From assembly GCA_943325595.2 (NCBI GenBank), contig CALPQA020000045.1, forward strand, positions 1 to 9,443: a stretch of 9,443 nucleotides of DNA. Reading direction: 5' to 3'. The DNA is from Auritidibacter sp. Marseille-P8566. Lineage in GTDB: Bacteria > Bacteroidota > Bacteroidia > Flavobacteriales > Flavobacteriaceae. The notes below the pieces were generated by a model that was given only the letters and a program-made list of their open reading frames with translations, did no database searches and had not been told where the DNA came from. Numbering within the stretch: the stretch's first letter is position 1; each line of letters begins with the position of its first letter. The position numbers and the translations under genes are program-made. This document shows positions 5,752 through 9,443 of the stretch, in pieces.

Positions 5752-6696
5752 ATGACGATTACTCAATTACAGTATGTCTTGGCTGTTGCCGAACATAAAA
5801 ACTTTACACTTGCCGCTGAAAAATGTTTTGTGACTCAACCTACTTTAAGCATGCAGATTCAAAAAGTGGAAGAAGAACTAAAAATTCAGATTTTTGATAG
5901 AAGCAAGAAACCAATTCAATTGACGGATATTGGTCAAAAAATAGTTAATCAGGCAAAGAATATTGTCAATGAAGCCGATAGAATGCAAGATATTGTTGAA
6001 CAGCAAAAAGGTTTTATTGGAGGTGAATTTCGTCTTGGAATAATTCCAACGATTATGCCAACGTTACTACCAATGTTCTTGAATAATTTCATAAAAAAAT
6101 TCCCTAAAGTTAAACTCATAATTGAGGAGTTAAACACTGATGAAATCATTATTAAATTAAAAAATGGAAATTTAGATGCAGCTATTGCAGCAACTCCACT
6201 AACCGAAGAAAAATTGAAAGAAATCGTTTTGTATTATGAACCTTTTGTAGCGTATATTCCCGAGAAACATAGAATTGCTGATAAAAAAGAAATTGAAGTT
6301 TCGGACCTGAATTTAGATGAAATATTGCTACTTCAAGACGGACATTGCTTTAGAGATGGAATCTTGAATTTATGCAAAAATCAAGACATTATTTCTGCCA
6401 ATAATTTTCAAATTCAAAGCGGAAGTTTTGAAACACTTATCAAACTTGCAGATGAAGGTTTAGGACTTACACTGCTTCCCTACTTGCATACCTTAGATTT
6501 GAAAGAGAATGATAAATTAAAATTGAAACATTTTATAGACCCTAAACCAGCTCGAGAAGTAAGTTTAATATTTCCGAAAACAGAGTTGAAAATTCAAATT
6601 ATTGATGCTTTAAAACAAACTATTTCGGGAGTTATTCGTGGCGCTATAGCATTTCAAAATGTTCAAATAATAAGTCCTATTTCCAAAAAACAATAA
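5752..6696 (+). CDS. oxyR: Peroxide-sensing LysR-type regulator OxyR
   Basis: OxyR is a cytoplasmic regulator that is activated when hydrogen peroxide forms a disulfide between two cysteines, then turns on peroxide-defence genes. The protein has 314 residues. An N-terminal winged helix-turn-helix (about 1-60) contains FTLAAEKCFVTQPTLSMQIQ (18-37), followed by a linker helix and a LysR substrate domain from about 91. The redox motif reads DGHCFRDGILNLC, with Cys199 and Cys208 at the same numbers as in E. coli OxyR. I chose the ATG at 5752 because it gives MTITQLQYVLAV, the family's usual N-terminus; the frame runs 13 codons further to a TTG at 5713. The gene is divergent from dps, a classic OxyR target, and is closed by a terminator beginning at its stop codon. 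Assignment as OxyR rather than another LysR protein is firm because of the cysteine pair. Confidence 0.95.
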   Translation: MTITQLQYVLAVAEHKNFTLAAEKCFVTQPTLSMQIQKVEEELKIQIFDRSKKPIQLTDIGQKIVNQAKNIVNEADRMQDIVEQQKGFIGGEFRLGIIPTIMPTLLPMFLNNFIKKFPKVKLIIEELNTDEIIIKLKNGNLDAAIAATPLTEEKLKEIVLYYEPFVAYIPEKHRIADKKEIEVSDLNLDEILLLQDGHCFRDGILNLCKNQDIISANNFQIQSGSFETLIKLADEGLGLTLLPYLHTLDLKENDKLKLKHFIDPKPAREVSLIFPKTELKIQIIDALKQTISGVIRGAIAFQNVQIISPISKKQ

Positions 6697-6725
6697 AAAA
6701 AAGGAGCTATTTAGCTCCTTTTTTT
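6695..6725. terminator. Bidirectional terminator between oxyR and the 64-residue gene
   Basis: A stem ggagct (6703-6708) / agctcc (6713-6718), extendable by one A-T pair, is flanked by eight A residues on the left and seven T residues on the right. It therefore works on either strand. It separates the converging oxyR gene and the small minus-strand gene ending at 6727. Confidence 0.88.
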
Positions 6726-6726
6726 G

Positions 6727-6921
6727 TTATTTAATCAATAATAAACATTGTTTTAATTCTGGTTTCTTGTTGGTGTATTTTAACAACCAATCTGTTAACT
6801 GCTCAATTTCATAAGGCAACAACATCTTTAAAGCTTTTCCTAGTTCTTTGCAAAAAAGTGAAGGGTCGAAACTCATTCTTTCTAAAATGTTCTTTGTGTA
6901 AGCAACCATTGTTATTTTCAT
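6727..6921 (-). CDS. Small protein of unknown function
   Basis: This 64-residue protein has no membrane segment or signal peptide and is predicted to be mostly helical. A central amphipathic block contains LFCKELGKALKMLLPYEIEQ (22-41), followed by LTDWLLKYTNKKPELK. Two cysteines are at positions 24 and 59. I recall similar 60-residue proteins in flavobacteria but know no function. The start could be the ATG at 6919-6921, or the ATG four codons later (6907-6909), which would give MVAYTKNILERMSF; both follow A/T-rich sequence. It is transcribed alone from a leader with a -7 box (TAAATTTG) and a palindrome, and it ends at a strong bidirectional terminator. These signals make it a real, separately controlled gene rather than a chance frame. 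Confidence 0.7.
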   Translation of the reverse strand: MKITMVAYTKNILERMSFDPSLFCKELGKALKMLLPYEIEQLTDWLLKYTNKKPELKQCLLLIK

Positions 6922-6963
6922 AAAAAATATTTTTTATCGTTATCTGATTTGTAACATCTGATT

Positions 6964-6992
6964 CAAATTTAATGAAAAGGTACAAACCTTTT
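6964..6992 (-). promoter_or_regulatory. Promoter region with palindrome before the 64-residue gene
   Basis: The minus strand reads TAAATTTG at 6964-6971, matching TAnnTTTG, about 43 bases upstream of the ATG. Directly upstream, aaaaggt (6975-6981) and acctttt (6986-6992) are perfect inverted repeats separated by acaa, covering the spacer and -33 area. This could be a regulator-binding site. Confidence 0.4.
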
Positions 6993-7057
6993 TACAAATA
7001 AAAAGTTAAAAAAATAATTTTTAAAATTTGAACCAATTAGAGCTGCTGTAAATTAAT

Positions 7058-7720
7058 TTACTTTTTAGTTGCTCTAAACATTTCTCGTTTTCCTGGAGGA
7101 CCTGCTAATTTTTCGACAGTAAATCCCACTTCAATCATGCTTCGTTTTACTACTCCACGAGCTGCATAAGTAACTAAAACTCCATTTTCCTTAAGTGCTT
7201 TATACATTTTTTCAAATATTTCTGTACTCCACAATTCGGGTTGAACACGATATCCAAAAGCATCAAAATAAATTAAATCGAAAGTGTTTTCATCCGAAAT
7301 TTCCTCAAAAAACTGTTTTCGTTTTGTTAAAGTGAAGTCATCAGAAATGGAATTCTGTTCTTCCCAACTGCATTTGTGCATTGCTTCAAAAAAAGAACGT
7401 TCCGCTTCGGCGTTCAATTCAGCAACATAATTCATTGATAAAACTTCTTCTGCAGAAATTGGATAGGCTTCTACTCCAACGTATTCAATAGTTTGATTTA
7501 GTTTCTGTGCTTCTAAAAAGGTGATAAACGCGTTCAGAGCGGTTCCAAATCCAATTTCTAATATAGAAATCGGTTTCCCTTCAAAAAGTGACAATCCATT
7601 TTTGATAAACACATGGTATGCCTCTTGAATTGCGCCGTGTTTTGAGTGGTAGGATTCATTCCAATCAGGTAAATGGATAGTTGTTGAACCGTCCAAGGTT
7701 TGTAGTATCTCTCTTTTCAA
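7058..7720 (-). CDS. mnmD: Stand-alone tRNA wobble-uridine methyltransferase MnmD
   Basis: MnmD uses S-adenosylmethionine to methylate aminomethyl-(2-thio)uridine at wobble position 34 of certain tRNAs, giving the methylaminomethyl form. In E. coli this domain is fused to an oxidase as MnmC; here it is alone, as in many Bacteroidetes. The 220-residue protein shows the family N-terminus LPDWNESYHSKHGAIQEAY (17-35), SAM motif I ILEIGFGTALNAF (53-65), the catalytic-region motif FDAFGYRVQPELW (152-164), YAARGVVKR (185-193) and the C-terminal GPPGKREM (207-214). The start codon is TTG at 7718-7720. The frame is open upstream to a TAA but offers no ATG, and the next Met is at residue 96. The start lies two bases after the stop of the upstream cytochrome-like gene, so translation is probably coupled. 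It is the last gene of a three-gene operon. No clear terminator follows. Confidence 0.92.
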   Translation of the reverse strand: MKREILQTLDGSTTIHLPDWNESYHSKHGAIQEAYHVFIKNGLSLFEGKPISILEIGFGTALNAFITFLEAQKLNQTIEYVGVEAYPISAEEVLSMNYVAELNAEAERSFFEAMHKCSWEEQNSISDDFTLTKRKQFFEEISDENTFDLIYFDAFGYRVQPELWSTEIFEKMYKALKENGVLVTYAARGVVKRSMIEVGFTVEKLAGPPGKREMFRATKK

Positions 7721-7722
7721 TT

Positions 7723-8166
7723 TTACTTGATGTATAATTTTTTTATTTTAGGAATTGGTCCGCCACACTTCACTTCGTGGCATTTTATACACGCATTTAC
7801 ACCATCATTAAAGTGTTGTTTTGCATTTTTTGGATCTTCATATATCAATTGTTGAGCTTTGATGAAAAGTGCTGCTTGTTCTTTAAAAAACACATCGTTT
7901 TCTGATTCATCAGTCATTATTGCTTTGTGAATTTGAAGAAAATGACTTGGAAATTTACCGATGGTATCTCCTTTTTTAATGCGTTCTTTCAAATGTTGAT
8001 TTTCAAGGTACATGTTTTCCATCAAAGCTGCCATTTCTGACATTTGATACATTTCAAACTTTTTATCTTTTTTTGTAGCCGTTTCTGAAGTACAAGATTC
8101 TTTTTCTACTTTTTTATTGCATCCTAAAACTAAAAAAGCAAAAATTAAAACTGAATATTTTTTCAT
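7723..8166 (-). CDS. Cytochrome-c-like lipoprotein with C-terminal CxxCH
   Basis: This 147-residue protein begins with a lipoprotein signal, MKKYSVLIFAFLVLGC, with the lipid-attachment Cys at 16. It should therefore be exported and anchored in a membrane. A helical region of about 100 residues follows. Near the C-terminus lies a covalent heme-binding motif, Cys126-Ile-Lys-Cys129-His130, within NACIKCHEVKCGG, with an extra cysteine at 134. A helical body with CxxCH close to the end is the layout of class II (cytochrome c'-like) cytochromes, so a four-helix heme protein is likely. That is inference from layout and motif; the exact family is not known to me. The ATG at 8164-8166 directly abuts the TAA of the upstream DUF4920 gene, and mnmD begins two bases after its own stop. 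The electron partner and ligand are unknown. Confidence 0.82.
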   Translation of the reverse strand: MKKYSVLIFAFLVLGCNKKVEKESCTSETATKKDKKFEMYQMSEMAALMENMYLENQHLKERIKKGDTIGKFPSHFLQIHKAIMTDESENDVFFKEQAALFIKAQQLIYEDPKNAKQHFNDGVNACIKCHEVKCGGPIPKIKKLYIK

Positions 8167-8652
8167 TTATTTTTTTATTAAAACTCCATCAGCCATAAAA
8201 GAATACGTAGTTACTGGCGCAACAATACTATCAATAGCCGCTTGAGATTTTCCAGCGTCTTTTGCATAATGTTTTAATTCCTCAACTGATTCAATACTTA
8301 CAAAGGCTTTTCCTTTAACAATTACTTCTTCGTCTTTCGCATTTTTAGGAACAAAAAAAGCATAATCTTTGAATTTCACAAAAGCCTCTTTTTCATTTGG
8401 CAATTGCAATGTCATCCAACATCCTTTTTTCTGACAAACATTTTTAATTTTAGATTTAAACTTTACTTGAATCGTGTCACCGGCTTTTAGCTTATCATAT
8501 TGAAACATCATGTTTTCATTCGAAGTTGCATTTTCTGCAGAAATGCTATCACCGAAGTGAGCATAATCGTTCTGTTTTTCTTTAGAAATTGTTTCTTTTT
8601 TACAACTTGTCAAAGCAAAAAAGCATAATGTGAAAGCAATGATTTTTTTCAT
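8167..8652 (-). CDS. DUF4920-family lipoprotein
   Basis: This 161-residue predicted lipoprotein has the signal MKKIIAFTLCFFALTSC, with lipid attachment at Cys17 and an expected periplasmic or outer-envelope location. The body matches what I know of DUF4920. It starts FGDSISAEN (33-41), then has GDTIQVKFKSKIKNVCQKKG (58-77) continuing as CWM, a beta-rich core with AFVKFKDYAFFVPKNA (90-105), and the block GKAFVSIESVEELKHYAKDA (114-133). The cysteines at 73 and 78 form a CxxxxC pair that might bind a metal or form a disulfide. No biochemical role is established for the family that I know of. It is the first gene of the operon and directly abuts the cytochrome-like lipoprotein gene, so the two envelope proteins probably act together. 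The ATG at 8650-8652 follows an A/T-rich leader and a -7 box. Confidence 0.88.
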   Translation of the reverse strand: MKKIIAFTLCFFALTSCKKETISKEKQNDYAHFGDSISAENATSNENMMFQYDKLKAGDTIQVKFKSKIKNVCQKKGCWMTLQLPNEKEAFVKFKDYAFFVPKNAKDEEVIVKGKAFVSIESVEELKHYAKDAGKSQAAIDSIVAPVTTYSFMADGVLIKK

Positions 8653-8690
8653 AATAATATTATTTTTTAATTAATAGTAACATAAGTTTA

Positions 8691-8698
8691 CAAAAATA
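8691..8698 (-). promoter_or_regulatory. -7 box of the DUF4920-cytochrome-mnmD operon
   Basis: The minus strand reads TATTTTTG, matching TAnnTTTG, about 39 bases upstream of the DUF4920 ATG. No convincing -33 TTG is present. The rest of the gap up to 8930 is AT-rich, and I see no other signal in it. Confidence 0.4.
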
Positions 8699-8930
8699 GT
8701 AAGTTAATTAGATAAACTAACCCTTAATCAGGAAATTAATACCAATAAACGACTCTTTTAAAGATAATTGATTCCATCACATAAATAAATACAATAGCAT
8801 TAGAAATAATTTTATTTTTTACTAATTTAGCCGCAGTTTTAAAACCGGAATTAATTACTATTTTTTTTCAAGATTAATTTCTATTTTCTGCTAATTTAAA
8901 TACAATAATTCTTAACAAACTGCATTTCGT

Positions 8931-9443
8931 ATGAATTCAATAAATGCTCATAAAATTGATGTAACAAAAATTGTTAGTTCAAAAATTGATTCTGTAGATT
9001 TTGAACATCTTTCATTTGGAGAAGTTTTTACAGATTATATGCTAACATGTGATTTCGTAAACGGAGAATGGAAACAAGCAATAATAGAGCCGTATGCTCC
9101 TTTTTTATTGGATCCGTCCGCTAAAGTTTTTCATTATGGCCAAGCTATTTTTGAAGGAATGAAAGCATACAAAGATGAAAATGATGCCGTTTGGTTGTTT
9201 CGCCCTGAAGAGAATTTTCACCGTTTCAACAAATCAGCTGTGAGAATGGCAATGCCTGAAGTACCTGAGGAAATTTTCATGTCAGGTTTAACACAATTGA
9301 TTGATTTAGAAAGAAATTGGATAAAAAAAGGTTTAGGAAACACACTCTATATTCGTCCTTTTATGATTGCAACTGGGGCTGGCGTAATTGCTGCTCCTTC
9401 TAACGAATACCGTTTTATGATTATTCTTTCACCTGCAAAATCA
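8931..9443 (+). CDS. ilvE: Branched-chain amino acid aminotransferase, 5' part
   Basis: This pyridoxal-phosphate enzyme (fold type IV) transfers the amino group between leucine, isoleucine or valine and 2-oxoglutarate; it performs the last step of branched-chain amino acid synthesis and the first of breakdown. The first 171 residues are present and the frame runs off the window edge. Recognisable blocks are FTDYMLTCDFVNGEWKQAII, then the conserved HYGQAIFEGMKAYK (about 73-86), LFRPEENFHRFNKSAVRMAM and LYIRPFMIATGAGV. These match the larger type of bacterial/eukaryotic branched-chain aminotransferase (about 355 residues), so roughly half is shown. The catalytic lysine lies beyond the window. 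The ATG at 8931 is the first start after a stop-rich region. The gene is divergent from the DUF4920 operon across 278 bases. No clear -7 box was found for it. Confidence 0.92.
   Translation, partial: MNSINAHKIDVTKIVSSKIDSVDFEHLSFGEVFTDYMLTCDFVNGEWKQAIIEPYAPFLLDPSAKVFHYGQAIFEGMKAYKDENDAVWLFRPEENFHRFNKSAVRMAMPEVPEEIFMSGLTQLIDLERNWIKKGLGNTLYIRPFMIATGAGVIAAPSNEYRFMIILSPAKS

Noticed and set aside
5342..6149. Short antisense frames inside dps (5342-5557 plus) and oxyR (5949-6149 minus)
   Set aside because: Both lie entirely within conserved coding sequence on the other strand.
7039..7075. Terminator for mnmD from the palindrome GTAAATTAATTTAC (7048-7061)
   Set aside because: The palindrome overlaps the stop codon, is entirely A-T rich with no GC stem, and lacks a T-run in the right place.
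8653..8930. Possible small gene or RNA in the gap before ilvE
   Set aside because: The sequence is uniformly AT-rich with frequent stops in all frames, and I see no stable hairpin apart from simple A/T tracts.

Overview
The window looks like a chromosomal segment of a Flavobacterium-like member of the Bacteroidetes. It is strongly AT-rich, and ribosome-binding regions are A-rich rather than GGAGG-like. Several genes are preceded by the Bacteroidetes -7 box TAnnTTTG. The proteins (stand-alone MnmD, DUF4920 lipoprotein, SulP with a beta-carbonic anhydrase, OxyR/Dps pair) have a flavobacterial character. No rRNA, tRNA, CRISPR array, transposase or phage gene was seen.

Region 1 (1-2330) is the accessory part. 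It holds a four-helix membrane protein of unknown function (20-619), then about 700 bases of non-coding DNA packed with dispersed-repeat signatures: a REP-like hairpin, a TCATTGCGAG-type element, a 16-base tandem duplication and a long imperfect hairpin element. A His-rich protein built from three 56-62 residue repeats follows (1315-1968, minus). A second partial copy of the long repeat element lies upstream of it, so the His-rich gene sits between two direct repeats whose core is 33 identical bases. A possible decayed reading frame lies at 1135-1282.

Region 2 (2302-5072, minus) is an inorganic-carbon module. A small exported protein, a SulP-family anion transporter with a STAS domain, and a beta-carbonic anhydrase lie in one direction, closed by a strong intrinsic terminator. 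The likely job is bicarbonate (or another anion) import coupled to CO2/HCO3- interconversion.

Region 3 (5139-6725) is a peroxide-defence pair. dps (minus) and oxyR (plus) are divergent from a 95-base shared control region, and each is closed by its own terminator. OxyR keeps both redox cysteines at positions 199 and 208. Dps keeps all four ferroxidase ligands.

Region 4 (6727-6921, minus) is a 60-64 residue protein of unknown function with a promoter-like leader containing a small palindrome.

Region 5 (7058-8652, minus) is a tightly packed operon: DUF4920 lipoprotein, a lipoprotein with a C-terminal CxxCH heme-binding motif, and mnmD, with gaps of 0 and 2 bases. MnmD starts at TTG. Divergent from it, from 8931, is the 5' end of a branched-chain amino acid aminotransferase gene (ilvE) cut off by the window edge.

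Nothing in the window is a clear new defence or mobile system. The least explained items are the His-rich repeat protein with its operator-like palindrome and flanking repeats, the cytochrome-like/DUF4920 lipoprotein pair, and the small proteins at 4791 and 6727.
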